Shown one piece after another: positions 50,069-62,900 of a stretch of 64,000 nt of DNA. A program made the position numbers and the translations under genes. A model generated the notes under the pieces. It worked only from the letters and a program-made list of their open reading frames with translations, searched no databases and was not told the origin of the DNA. The stretch's first letter is position 1. Every line of letters begins with the position of its first letter. The stretch is from Stenotrophomonas maltophilia (lineage in GTDB: Bacteria; Pseudomonadota; Gammaproteobacteria; Xanthomonadales; Xanthomonadaceae), in NCBI RefSeq assembly GCF_006974125.1, contig NZ_CP037858.1, forward strand, positions 372,001 through 436,000, given 5' to 3'.

Positions 50069-50679
50069 GACGCGCAGCGAGAGGCTTCACCCTCATCGAG
50101 GTGATGATTGCGATCACCATCATGGGCGTACTGGCACTGATCTGCTGGCGGGCGCTCGACAGCGTGGCCAGCAGCGACCAGCGCCTGCGCCGGGCAGATG
50201 CCGAGACCACGACGGCGCTGCGCGTGCTGCAGCAGTTCCAGCGCGATATCGAAATGCGCGCAGACGATGCGCTGATGAATGGCGCAGTACGCCCCGCGGA
50301 CCAGCCTCAGCGCCTGCTCCCCCCTTCACTGGTGAGCGAACGGCATACGGATGGAAGCTTCGCGCTGGAGATCACCCGCAGCGTGGGCAGTGATGGCCTG
50401 CGCTGGCAACGGGTTCGCTGGTGGCGGCAAGGCAATACGCTGTGGCGGGCCAGTGGTGCGGCCACGGACCGGTATCCGCTGCCGGCGCCGGATCTGTCGA
50501 AGGGAATTGCGGTTGCGCGCGATGTGCAGCGGTTCGACGTGCGGGCGTGGCAGCCGGGTGCCGGGTGGGCGGTGTTGCCCAGCGACGACGACGTGCTGCC
50601 GGCCACCGGACTTGAGCTGCGGCTGGGGTTGCGCGATGGGCGCGGGCCCTTGAGTTACCGGCGGGTGCTGGAGCTTTAG
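50065..50679 (+). CDS. gspJ: type II secretion minor pseudopilin GspJ
   Basis: This is a 204-residue pseudopilin with leader MRRAARG and mature start FTLIEVMIAITIMGVLALICW (Glu +5). A C-terminal domain of about 170 residues holds the GspJ motifs WRALDSVASSDQRLRRAD and LRWQRVRWW. The ATG overlaps the gspI stop. It is the last gene of the hij unit and converges on the TpsA gene. These pseudopilins may belong to an Hxc-like system exporting the phosphate-binding protein at the right edge; this is inference from gene order. Confidence 0.9.
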   Translation: MRRAARGFTLIEVMIAITIMGVLALICWRALDSVASSDQRLRRADAETTTALRVLQQFQRDIEMRADDALMNGAVRPADQPQRLLPPSLVSERHTDGSFALEITRSVGSDGLRWQRVRWWRQGNTLWRASGAATDRYPLPAPDLSKGIAVARDVQRFDVRAWQPGAGWAVLPSDDDVLPATGLELRLGLRDGRGPLSYRRVLEL

Positions 50680-50989
50680 GCATCGTTCGTGGCACCACAT
50701 CCACGCATGGCGTGGATCTACTGCCGACCAGGGTCGGCACCTGCCGGGGCGCGTTGGCATGACCCGGCGCCCCCTCCTGCCGCCGGGCGCCCTCCTGCAC
50801 CCGGCGGCGCCGTGTCGGTGATCCTCACCGCTGATGGCCGCTCCCTGCCCTCCGTGCCGTCCTGGCTGGGGCCGCCACCGTTCCGTGGCGGCTGGCCCGA
50901 TGCTGTTCGTTCTTCCCGCCCGATCGCATCCACGCATGGCGTGGATCTACGGTGGGTGCCGACCGTTGCTCGGCACGGCTGCAAGAGGC
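50680..50989. repeat. 310-bp intergenic region filled with SMAG-type and other hairpins
   Basis: No gene is recognised. Inverted units with the ATCCACGC/GCGTGGAT stem lie at 50699-50721 and 50928-50950. A TGCCGACC/GGTCGGCA-type hairpin with a decayed end follows at 50722-50745. A GCCGCCAC/GTGGCGGC hairpin lies at 50871-50892, and a GTGCCGA/TCGGCAC hairpin at 50956-50976. The gap separates convergent genes. Its right end, CTAC at 50990-50993, contains the TpsA stop. Confidence 0.75.
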
Positions 50990-53900
50990 CTACCGGCGCT
51001 GCTTGCCCTCGTCGCGGCTCGCCTGCGGGAACTGGAAGGCACTGTTGGCGTCGTAGCCGCTGTTGGCGGTGTCGCCACGCGCCGGTGGCGCGATGCTGCT
51101 GGTGCCACTGCCGAAGCCGAGGATCTGCACGCTGATCACCGAGGGCTGGTTGCGCCGTGCGTCGTCCTGGCTCTTGCGCATCACGTCCTGGGCGGCCTGG
51201 CTGGCACTGTTGGCCGCCGCACTGGCCGATGCCAGTGCGTTGACATTGACGGTGGCCAGCACCGGCAGGCCCTTGCTTTCGCCCTGCACCTGGATGTTCG
51301 CGGCATTGAGCACCTGCAGCGCGGCCAGATTGATGTTGCCCGACACCCGGATGCCAGCCTCGCCGGCATCGATGGTACCCAGCGGAGCAACCAGATCGAC
51401 GTCGCCCGGCGGCACCTCGGCGATCGGGTTCAATGTCGCGATACCCGCACCGCTGGCCGGTGCCTGCGGCGAAAGGATCACATTGCCCCAGGTGTCGTAC
51501 AGGCGGCGCGGCGGCGTGTACAGCAGGCTGGTGCGCGAACCGCGGCCAGCATTGATGTCGCCCTGCTCCGACCACGCCAGGATGTCACCACCAAAGGTGG
51601 TCATCACCCGCGACAAGCCCAGCAGCACGCTGTCCTGGCTGAACAAGCGGACGTCGCCCTGCCCCTGGGTGACCAGGCCGGCGCTGGCCGGTGGCACCAC
51701 GCCCTGAACGCCTACAACGATCCGTCCACCCGGTGCCATCAGTTCGATGTTGCCGCCGGCCTCGGTGCGTACGCCGGAACCGCCGTACATCAGGATATCG
51801 CCGGTACGGTCAATGGTCGCCCCACTGGCGTCCTTGTCCGGCATCAGCGTGGCGATGGCTTCACGCCCGCGCAGGTACGAACCGAATCGCGGGCCCTGCG
51901 CATCGGTGTACTCGCGGCCACCTTCGCGCAGCTCGGCGTAGTAGACCTGGCGCAGGAAGATGCGTTGCTGTTCCTTCGGCAGCGCGTCGAACAGGGCCAA
52001 CGCCTCTGCACCGTCGGCAGTCCTGCCGAAGCGCTGCTGGAGCCACTGCTTGAGTTCCCTATCGTAGATCTTCACCGCCTTGCCCGGCTGCGAGGCCAGC
52101 GACTGCTCCGGGTCGGCCTGGTTGGCCGGATCCAGGTAGCGCGTCCGCACTGCATCGAAGTCGATGTGCTGGTTGCCGGCGGTCAACGCGATGCTCGCGC
52201 CCGGGCGGGTGTCACCCTGCACGATGCCGCCCAGGCTGACGATGCTGCCGGCCTCTTCCTGCCGCAACTGGCGGCCCGCACTGACCTCGGCGTTGCCCGG
52301 GCCGGCCACGGTCATGCTGCTGCGGACGATATCGCGGCCAGCGCTGATCATGCTGATGTCGGTGCCGGTGGTATTGAGCGATGTGACGTCCGATTCGAGC
52401 ACATCGCGACCGGCGCGCAGCTGCACCGGCGCGCCGGCTTCGTACCAGTTGACCACCGAGCGCCCAGCACCCGCCGAAGAAAGGTCCAACGTGCGCTGGC
52501 TGCCCACCGTCAGGGAGCTGATGTCCCCTGCAGCCGCATAGAAGCGGCTGATTGCCGTCGGCTGCCACACCAGGCTACCCGCCAGCGGCGTGTTGGGCCC
52601 GAAGGCGAACAGGGGCAGTGATGCCTGCACCGAAGCACCGGTCGCATCGACCGACACGTTGCTCCGCACCGTCGCACCCGACGCATCCATTGCGATGAAC
52701 GCCGGATCGAAGGGGCCCGGCAGGCGCACGTCGGCACCCGATCGGGTGACCTGCAGGCCATGCTTGGTGGAGAAGATCGACCCGCCAGCCAGAATGTCGA
52801 GGCGGCCACTGGCCGAGGGGGCCAGCAGCAGCACGTCCTGGGTGGTCCTGTCGGTCTCCTGAACGCCTTCCAGCCGCGGCAGCGAAATGTCACCACTGGC
52901 CGCGACGGCGCTGAAGCGGGACGGATACAGCCAGTAGTTCAGCCGGTCCATGGCACCGGTCACCCTGACCTGTTCCGCCCTCAGGTTGCTTCCGGTGAAG
53001 TGCATCGTCCCGGCCAGCGAAGGCGCCAGGCCTCCCCCTGCCGAGAACAGGTCCAGAGCAGTATTGGCCGTCCACAGCGAGAACCAGCTGGTACCGGACG
53101 CATGTCGCCCATTGTCCAGCAGCATATCGGTGTAATTGGCCACCGGTACACGACCCGGATCGGCCGCCCCGCCCAGCACCAGATCACCACGCGCCTGCAA
53201 CTGCGCGGTGGCATCGCCCAGCAGGACCACCGGCCCACCCATCGCAACCGCGGAGCTGACCTTGTACGGTTCCAGCGAGGAATAGCTGTTCAGGGTGGCA
53301 GTGAGTCCGCCGATGCGCGCCGCATCCACCCGGGCACTGCCACGCAGGTTGACCAGCGCACCGTTCAGATCCAGGTCCTGCTGGTAGTCGCTCGGCTGCA
53401 AGCTGCTGGCACGCAGGCCCGGATTCAATGCCCCTCCTGTGCGCACGCTCAGGTCGCCACCACCAGTGAGGTGCAACTCGCCGTCACTGACCCGCCCCGT
53501 AGAGCCGACCGCCGCCACCACCGCACTGGAATGTGGCGCCGCGAAGAAGCCCAGGGCATTGCCCATCGGATCACGCACACCGGCATCGCGCCCCGCCTCG
53601 ATCGCCAGGTTGCCACCACCCAGCGTGCCGAAGCCGGTGAAGCCAACCATGCGTGGCGACTTGTTCGGCCCCCCCTGCACCGCGCTGTAGGTGCCGAAAT
53701 TGATCCACCAGCTGGTTGCCGTCGGCTGTACGCCGGCCGCAGCGGACGTACCCTGCCGCCACAACCAGTTGCCGACTGCGGCACTGGCATGGTCGGCCGG
53801 GTCGCGGTCCGGCGTTCCCGATTCCGCGCGCGCACTCCACACGTCGCCGATGATGTCGCGGCCCGCTTCGATGCGAAGGTTGCCACCATGATCGGGATAC

Positions 53901-56900
53901 CAGGCCTGGTAGTTCGCCAGCGCGGCATCATAGGCGCCGGGGACCAGATTCGGGCCCAGCAACGAGGCACTGCCGGGCGCCGCCGAGCGGCCCGGGTTGA
54001 ACGCCGCGTCCTTGCCGTCGCCGAGCGCGGTGGGCGCACCGGCGGTGTAGACGCCGAACGCAGAGCGCATGTGTACGTCCCGCGCGGCCAGCAGTTCCAG
54101 ATCGCCCTTGCCGGTACGCAGAACACTCCAGGCCGGTGTGCCCAGGCGCTTGCCATAGGTGGTCACTTCGGTCAGCGTGCCGCCGCCATAACAGTAGCCG
54201 ACGGTGGCGCAGAACGCCTCCTCGGTCATGCCCATCATCTCGGCGAAATCCTTGGCCGACGTCCCCACATAGGTCTCGTCACCCCAGAAGTCCATCGACC
54301 CCTGCTTGTCGACCAGACGCGGCGCGGGACCACAGTAGGGACCAGCGGCGCAGAAATCGTCCTCGCTCATGCCGAAGAATTCGGCCACCTCCTTGGCCGG
54401 CTTGCCCACCAGGCTGTCATCGCCAGCCCAATCCATCGACCCGTCCACCGAGACTACGCGGTCGCCCTTCCATTCGGTCGTCGTGGTAGCCGTACCGATC
54501 GTGGCGTAGTGGCTGTCGGCCAGCACGATGCTGCCCTCACCACCCCAGCGCCGCGTGCGTGGATCGGCCGCGTCAGCGTCGGCACCTGCCACTGCGGTCA
54601 GGTCCCATGAGGTGGTGCCCTCCGGCAGCATCGATGCCAATGCCCAGTTGCGCCCCTGGTTGCCCGCGGCGTCCGCCGGCCGCAGTTTGACCGGCTCCCC
54701 CCCGGCCAGCACCACCTTGGTCATCGTGGGAATGAGCGACCCGGCGCGCAGGTTCAGGGCAGTGGCGAGGGTCAGTCTTGCCGGCAGCGGAACGTTGGCC
54801 GGCCAGAGCTGCGCCGCCATCGGCGCCTCGCTGCGCAGGCGGAAGCCCGCACCCAGCTGGTCTCCGGTCCCCAGGGTGATCGGTTGCGCCAGCACCGTAC
54901 CCGCCGCAATCACCTGGCCGCCGTGGATGACTGCCGCACCCAGCACGGTCCCTGCAGGCAGCAGCAGTTCGCCGGACAGCACCATCGCTGCCGGCAGCAC
55001 CGTGCCTGCCGGCAGGCTGATGGCGCGGAACGGCAGGTCATAGTTGAGACGGGCACCCTGCTGGAACTCGGTGCCCGGCTGCAGCTGCACACCTTCGCCC
55101 GGCACCACCAGGTCGCCGCCGAATGCCGTGTTCGCCGAGTTGAGGCTGCGGCCCTGCACCAGGACCCAGCCACTTTCGTCCGGATTCGCAGGCGGCGGCG
55201 CGAAACCGTCATTGATGCTGCCGTAGACGTTTATGTCGCCCTCGGCACGCAGCACCAGCGCCGCAGACTCGCCGAAGCCACGTCGTGCCGGATCATTCCG
55301 GTTGGACTGCGGCCCATAGCGATAGCCAGACAGGTCGATGTCACCGGCCACGACCAGGTCGCCGCGTGGATTGTCGGCGCCCTTGCGGGCGACGACCTGC
55401 ACGCCCGGGCGCAGGTGATGCTCGCCCAGCGCGGCGATGCGCTGCTGCAGGTCCGTGTTGGCGAATGCGGCGTTGAACCACGCGCTGCTGTCCGGATCGA
55501 CCACGGTATCCAGCCAGCGCTGGTTGATCATCTGCGGACGGTAGCCATGGACATCCGGTGCGCTGGTCTGCGGCGCGTTGTCGTAAGTGCGGAAGCCGTT
55601 GACCTGGATATCCCCCGCACCGGCAATGCGCACGCCGGCCGCCACATTGATGGCCGCATCGTCGCCTCCGACCCGCGGCACGTTGAGCTTGATCGTGCCG
55701 CGCGCACGCCCATCGTTCTGGCCGGCCGCCTTGCCCAGCGCTACGCCGCTGCCCGCACGCAGATCCATGCCTGCCGCGTTGCCCAGCACCAGTTCACCCT
55801 GCGTGGAGGTCAGTTCGATCATCGCCCGGTTCGGGCTGTCGATGATCTTGCCGTAGCTGTCCACGCGCAGGCCGCTGCCATGTGCGTCCAGCGTTCCGTC
55901 CACCCGCAGCCCATCCCGTGCGGACAGACGGATGCTGCCCACCTGTTCGCCACTGGCGTCTATACGGCCATCCACCCGCAGGCTGCCGCGATCGACACTG
56001 ATGTCGACATTGCGCGCCTTCACTTCATCGCCCACCCGCAGATCGCCTTCGGCAAGCTGGAAGGTACGGCCACCGGTGACGCCACCTGCAGTCAGGCGCA
56101 TGTTGAGGCCGGTGAAATCCTGCAGCTGGCGCGCGCGGATGACCGCCTCGCCAGCGTCGAACGGCACCATCGTGCCACCCGCATCGTATCGGCCACTGGC
56201 GCTGCCCAGCACGCTGCCGGCCAGGTCGACGCGGCCGCCCAGCTCGCCCAGCGCCGTCACTGTCAGGCGACCACCACGGTTGTCCCGTGCAGACAGGTCG
56301 ATGCGCGAGGCCGCGTCGGTGTGGATGTCACCGGCGGCCGAAGACAGCAGTACGTCGCCACCCCAGCTGTACTTGTCCACGTCGAACAGGCTGACCTTGC
56401 GCCCGGCCAGGTCCAGCAGCGCATTGGCGCCCACCGTCAGCCCGTTCTGCGCCGCCGCGTCCAGCCGTCCGGACGCCAGCGCAATGCGGCTGTCCAGTAC
56501 GATCCGGTCGGCCTTCAGGCTCAGCTCCGCGCCCAGCGCATCGCTGCCCGGGGTTGCACCCGCGCCCTGCACGCGCAGCGTTGCGCCACTGCGCACAGCC
56601 AACCGCGCCGCCGCATCGCCGGTCAACAACGGCGTGTTGATATCCAGCGCACCGCCGCTGTACTGCCAGCCCTGCCCGGTGACGTAGCCACCCTGCGACT
56701 GGTAGACATCCAGGCTGCCCTTGGCGGAAAACACCATGCGCTCGGAGGCGCTCAGGTTCACCCCGGCAAAGCCAAGTACCTGGCGGTCGGCAGCCACTTC
56801 GGAACTCGGGCGGGTGAACGGCGCGCGCCCCAGGGTCAGCGTGCGGGTGACCATGTCCAGCTGGCCGCTGCCGAGGCGGCCCACCATGGCCTCGCCCGGC

Positions 56901-59900
56901 CCCTGTGCCTGGCTGCTGCCCGGCACCTGGTCGACCGCCAGGGTACCGTCCCACACCAGCGTGTCGGCGAAGATGCGCGCACGGTCATCCGCGCTGCCAT
57001 AGCCATGAATGGCCGGTGCACCCAGCACCAGGCTGCGCAGGCTGCTGCGCCCGGTGACCGCATCGCGCGTATCCAGATCGACGCTGCCGAACACATTGAT
57101 GGAATCGCGGGCGGACAGGCTGAGCGTATCCATCGCCGGCGCGCCGATCGCCGTATTGCCGCGCAGCAGCTGCTGCAGCACCTGCTGGTTCATGGTCATG
57201 CCCTGCGGCAGGCCACCCGTCGCAGCTGCCGCAGCGATGGCCTCGGCCGTGCCCAGGTTCAGCGCAGACATGCCCAGGCCGAGTTGCCGCGTGCCATAGC
57301 TCACGCCGTCGCGGATGTTCAGCGCGCCATCGGTGGCGATGGTGATGCTGCCATCGGACACCAGACGAGCCTGACCGGTGCAGTCCTGCTGGCAACCTCC
57401 CAGGTCGATCGCAACCGGTCCTGCCGATGAAGAGTCTGACGTGGTAACAACGTTCAGGCGCCGATTGGAGACCGCCAGCAGACCACCTCGGGCGAAGTAA
57501 GGCTCGACCGTTTCGCCCGCCCGCGACACCGTCGCTGCGGACAGAGTGTCGATCGACGCGCCCTGTTCCAGCAGGATGCCGCTGCCCCCGAACGCAGCAG
57601 AAACCAGCACCTCCTGCGCGGCCAGCGTCACACCCGAGCGCAGCACCACACTCCTTGCATTGCCGGTAATCGAGCTGCTCGCCAGAGCGGCGCGGCTGAA
57701 ACTGCCACCGATCAGCAACGTGGCAGGACGGAACGCATTCAGTGCTGCATCGGTGATGGTCGCGCCAGGGCCGGTGGCTGCCGCGCCGTCCTTTCCGATG
57801 ACTTCCAGGTCCCTGCCTATCGCAGTGGTCAGGTTGACCGACAGGATGCCGTCGCGGCCCTGCGCGCTACCGGGATTGAACCGTGCAAGCCCGGCGAACG
57901 CGACGGCCGCCGTGCCGGTGCGTCCCGCGCCGTCACCCAGCACAAGATTGACATTGCCGGCGTCCAGCGGACGCCAACGCATCGGCTCGCCGCGCCGTTC
58001 CGCCGTTCCCTGTACGAAGGCGTTGTAGCTGGTTTCGTTGTAGCCCGAGTGGCGCCGTACCACCTCGGCCGGGGTCACCACCATGTCGGTCAGCAGTGGC
58101 GAGGTACTCCCCCCTAGGCCCTGGCCCTGATGCCCGGACAGCCGCCAGGAACCGGTTCCCGTCGACAGCGGCTGGCCCACGCCAGTCGCGCCGGTCGCGC
58201 CCACTTCCACCCGGAACGCGCCTGACTGCAGCGCATAGCTGGCCGGAAGCAGGGTGTAGGTCCCGGCCGGAAGGCCCGGCACGCCGGCCGGCACCGTGAT
58301 CTGTTGACCGATGCGGGGGTCGGCCGTGCCATCGGCCATGCCCGCTGGTGCCGGTACCTGTGCCCGGCCCGGCATGATCGCGTACACGGCGCTGCCCGAT
58401 TGGCTGAAGCCATAGCGTGGATTGGCATCGGCGAGCGCCGCACGCAGCACATCCACCGAACCACCACGGCCGGCAACGAAGGCGCCACCATTCAGTTCAC
58501 CGCCGCCGGAAACATCCAGCACACTGCCCGGTGCAGCATCGACCACGTTGGCGGTGATCGTGACGCCAATCGGATTGCTGATGCCGCCGGGCCCCGACAG
58601 GTCGAAATCGGCGCCACTGAAGCGCCAGGTGACACCGTCGACCGTGCCGCCAAACGGCAGGCTCAGGCCCGCACCGCTGATCGAGGTCACACTGCCCGGC
58701 AGCAACTCCACCCGGCCGGCACTGCTGCGGCCCGACTGGCTGCCGCCGATCAGGATCTGGCCCCAGGGCGCCTGCACGGTGCCTCCCTGTTGCACTGTTG
58801 CGCCCAGCAGGGCAAGGCTGCCGAAGGCCGAGTCCGGCGGTGGCAGTGCGGCGCCGCCACTGTTGCTGATGCGTAGCACCGCATCCGGGTTGACCCAGCC
58901 AGAGAGGCGCGTACCAAGGTCGGTGGCCGACGCGCCGGCCATCAGCCGTCCGTTGGCACGCAGCGTGGGATACAGGCGTGCCGCGTGCACATCCATCGAG
59001 CCCGGCACCAGCACCGACGATTCCTGCGCGCGCACGGCACCGGGCGCCAGGAAGCGGATATCGCCGCTGCTGTGCAGGCTGGCCTGATCGAAACCGGCCA
59101 ACCAGTTCACGTCACGGATATCGAGCAGGTCCGCCTGCACGGAGAGCGCGTGCCCTCGGCCGATGGCCATCGCCGCCACCCCGGGCAACGACAATCTGTC
59201 GGCACTCACCTGTGGGCCGGTGCCCTGCGCCAGGCGCAGATACGGTGCTGCCAGTGACACGCGGCTGCCCTGCGCCGCATCAGGCAGCAGGCCCAGCGCG
59301 TTGGCCTGGATGCCGTGCAGGCGCAGGCTCTGCCCCATGCGCAGGTCGACATCGCCGCTGGCACGGATATCACCCAGCAGCGACAGGTGTTCGAAACCAC
59401 CGGCCTGGATCTGCTGCACGGACAGCGGCGCATGCCCGTACTCGAGGCGCCCGCCCTGCCGGCTGGGATCTGCCGTCTGCTGACTGAGCAGGATCGCGCG
59501 GCTGGCCAGCACGTCCTTCTTGTCCTTGTCGACGTTCTCGCCGTAGACACCGCCGACGAAGGCGACGCCCAGAGTGCCGCCGCGTGCGCCTTGGCCTCCG
59601 GCCCTGGCATCCAGAACTCCCTCCAGGTACAGGCCGTTGGCCGAGCGCAGCGCGATGCTGCCACCGTCGCTGTCGACCTGCGTGCGACCTTGTCCATCCA
59701 CATCCAGCGTGGCCGACGTACCGGTGGCCAGTAGGCGTGCCCCCTGCTCCACGACCACGAACGCATCGGGCGCACGCACGACGGCATTGGCGGCCTCCCA
59801 GTCCAACGGGCCACCTATCTCGATGCGGCCGCCGCCCTGCACCTTGCCCTGCAGCCGCCCGCTGGCGTCCGCCAACGCAACGGAGGTGCCGCGCACGTCC

Positions 59901-62900
59901 AGCTCGGCGCCCTCGGAAATCCGCCAGGTGCGGCCATTCGGCTGGCCGGCGTACAACCCGATCGGGGTGAATGCCTCGTTCAAGGTGATGCGTCCACCCA
60001 GCGCACGAACGGTACCCCGCACGTCGATGCTGCTGTTGCCCAGCAACGCGACGGACTGGCCCGGATCGACCGCGACCAGCGCGCCTTTGCCGATCTGCAC
60101 ATCACCGCCCTCGGCATTGCGGCCCGAACGCAGGGTCACACTGGCACCTGCGCGCTGGCTGACCCGCCCGCTGATCGGGTCGGCTGTGTACAGCGGCGCA
60201 TCCCAGGCCTCCAGTGCCTCTGCGGCACTGCCGGCCCGGCGCGCCGCATCGGTCATGCGCAACCCGGGTGCCGCCACCACCAGCTGAGTGCCATCGGCGA
60301 CGGTCAGGCCCTGATGGCCATTGATGTCGTAGCTTCCGAAGCCACTGCTGAACAACGAGGCCTGCAGCTTCAGCGCCGCATCATCCGCCCCACCCTCGCC
60401 GATCTGCACGCGTCCGCCGCTGGCGAGACTGAAACTGCCACGACCACTGCCGCCACGGCCACTGAAGTGGCTACCCTCGCCAAGTACGACCCGGCCACTG
60501 CCATCAGCGCTGACCTTCGCGCTGCTGGCCGTCAGGCTTGCACTGCCGCCCTTGCCGATCTGCCCCTTGCCCTTGGCGTCGATCAAGCCGCCGGCGTCGG
60601 CCAGGATGGCGGCGCCGTCACCCAGCACCACGTCGTGGCTGTTCTGAAGCTCTACGCTGCCGCCGTCGATCCACGCCTGACGCGCACCTTCGCCGGGCTG
60701 GGTGAGGGCATTGCTCCAGCCCCCGCCCACGTCGATACGTGCGCCTTCGCCGATCCGCACCGCGCTGCGGCCTTGGACCAACAGTGCCGTCGTCGTTGCC
60801 AGCACATCCAGCAGGTTGCCTGCGCGCACCTGGCCACCGGCGATGCGCACGTCGCCAGCGAAGTTCACCTGGCTGCCGAGCAAGGCAAGCTGGCCGCCGT
60901 CCTGCAACTGCAGCATGCCCTGCAGATCCACGGTTGCCGACGTCGCCAGGTCGAGCCGGCCCCATTGCTGTGCGCTCAGGCGCGAACCATCCAGCCACAC
61001 CGTGTTGCGGCGTGCCTCGTCGATCGGCGCCTGCAGTGTCCAGTCGGTCGCGGTCGCCGCTGGCGTACCCACACGGATCTGCGAGTCGAACAGGCCGGTG
61101 CGGCCGGTGCGGCCGGTGCTGTCATAGCGTCCCACCCACAGCTGCGCGTTGCGCGCCACGGCAGTCTGCGCCTGCGCGTAGCCATCCAGCGCCTGATCGG
61201 GGCGACGCACCTGCTGCGCGCCCTGGAAGGTCTGGGTATCGACCTGGCCGTCCAGCACGGCCGTGGGTGCCGACACCAGCAGCCGGCCCGCATCACGGCC
61301 GACCGTGTAGCCATTGTCCACGCGCTGGTCGGGAGCAATGAGCGGGTTGCGGAATGACTCGGTGACACCCCAGCGTTCCTGCTTGACCTCGAAGCCCTTG
61401 TACAGACCGTCGTAGAGCATCTCCGCCGGCGCATCATCAAGGCGATACAGCTGCCCGTCGCGCCCGCGCAACCAGCTCTGCTGGATGGCGCCGGACTGCA
61501 CGTCCAGGCTGCCGCCGGCCAGGTTGATGCGCGAACCAGCGTGGCTGACCACGTCCTTGCCTGCCAGCTGCACGGTGCCACCCTGGGCCGCCCATTCGCC
61601 GATTGAATGGCCCTGGTTGTCGAGGTAGCCACCCACCTCCAGCAGCCCGCCACCGGCATACCAGCGCTCGCCTTCATGGCCTCCCGTTCCCGCGGCCACG
61701 TGGGTCAGCAGGCGACGATCGATCCAGACCTCGCTGCTGATCAGCTTGCCGCTGTCACGGTTGTCCGGCGAATCGCGCAGTTCGTTGCCCTGCACTTTCA
61801 CCTTGACGTTGTTGCTTTCCATCGCCACCTGCACGCCCACCGCGCCGGAGACATCGACGCGGGCGCCATCGCCGACATAGCTGCGCCGCGCCGCGTCCGC
61901 GATCACCTGGCCGCCGGTCGCCACCGCCAGCGAGCCGGCCTGGAAATCCACGTCGCCACCGGAGACAACCTCGATACGCGACTGGTCCCGACGGTCCTGC
62001 AGCCGCGACAGGTTGTCGAAGGTACCGCTGTTGCTCCTGCCGCGCAGCGCGTCCTGTTCAGCCGATTCCTTGATCACGGCGTCGCGCTGGCTGTCCAGCA
62101 CCGTGCTCTTGCCATCGTCCTCGATCAGCACCGCGGTCGTGGAGCCCGTCGCCAGGGTGACGCTGCCCTTCGTATCGGAGGCCGAGTTCAGCAGATGCAC
62201 GGTGCCGCGCTGATTCAAGGTGGTCGTGGCCACCGCCACGCCCGCCTGCTCGACCGCGCGCCCGGCCAGGGTGATATCGCCTTCGCGCGCCTGGATCAGG
62301 CCGCTGTTGCGCACGCTGCCGGCACTGCTGTCGGCAATGAAACGCGGCGCGACTTCGTTGCCTCGGGTAGTGGAGGCGGTGTTCTGCGCGGTGCCCACGC
62401 CGCGCCGGATCACGAAACTGTCACCGGCCGCCAGCTGGGCCTGGCCCTTGCGGGTCTCGATCTGGCCAGCGTTCTCCACGCTGTGGCCAGCCAGCAGCAC
62501 GTAGCCGCCGCCACGGGTGGCGGTGGTGGGCTCGTGGGTACTGATGCGCGCGCCCTGCTCGACCATCACCTTGCCGAAGGCATCGGTCAGTGAGGCCGTG
62601 CTGGCATCGGCGCTGTACAGGCCGTTGTCGCGGAACTGCGCATCACTGATGCGTGTTGCCGCCGCGACCAGATTGCGCACGTTGACCTGGCTGTTGTTGC
62701 CGAACACCACGCCGTTGCGGTTGGCCACGAACACCGTGCCACTGGCCTTGAGCTGGCCGAGGATCTGGCTGGGCCGGGCGTTGGGATCATTGACCCGGTT
62801 CAGCACCGCCCAGTCGGGGTTCTGCAGGAAGTTCAGCGTGGTATTGCCGCCCACGTTGAAAGTCTCCCAGTTGAGGATCGCCTTGTCCGCGGTCTGCTCG

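Noticed and set aside
54884-57430. Plus-strand open frame of 848 codons opposite the giant exoprotein
   Set aside because: It lies entirely within the 12-kb TpsA gene, which has a consistent repeat structure; the frame is an antisense shadow.
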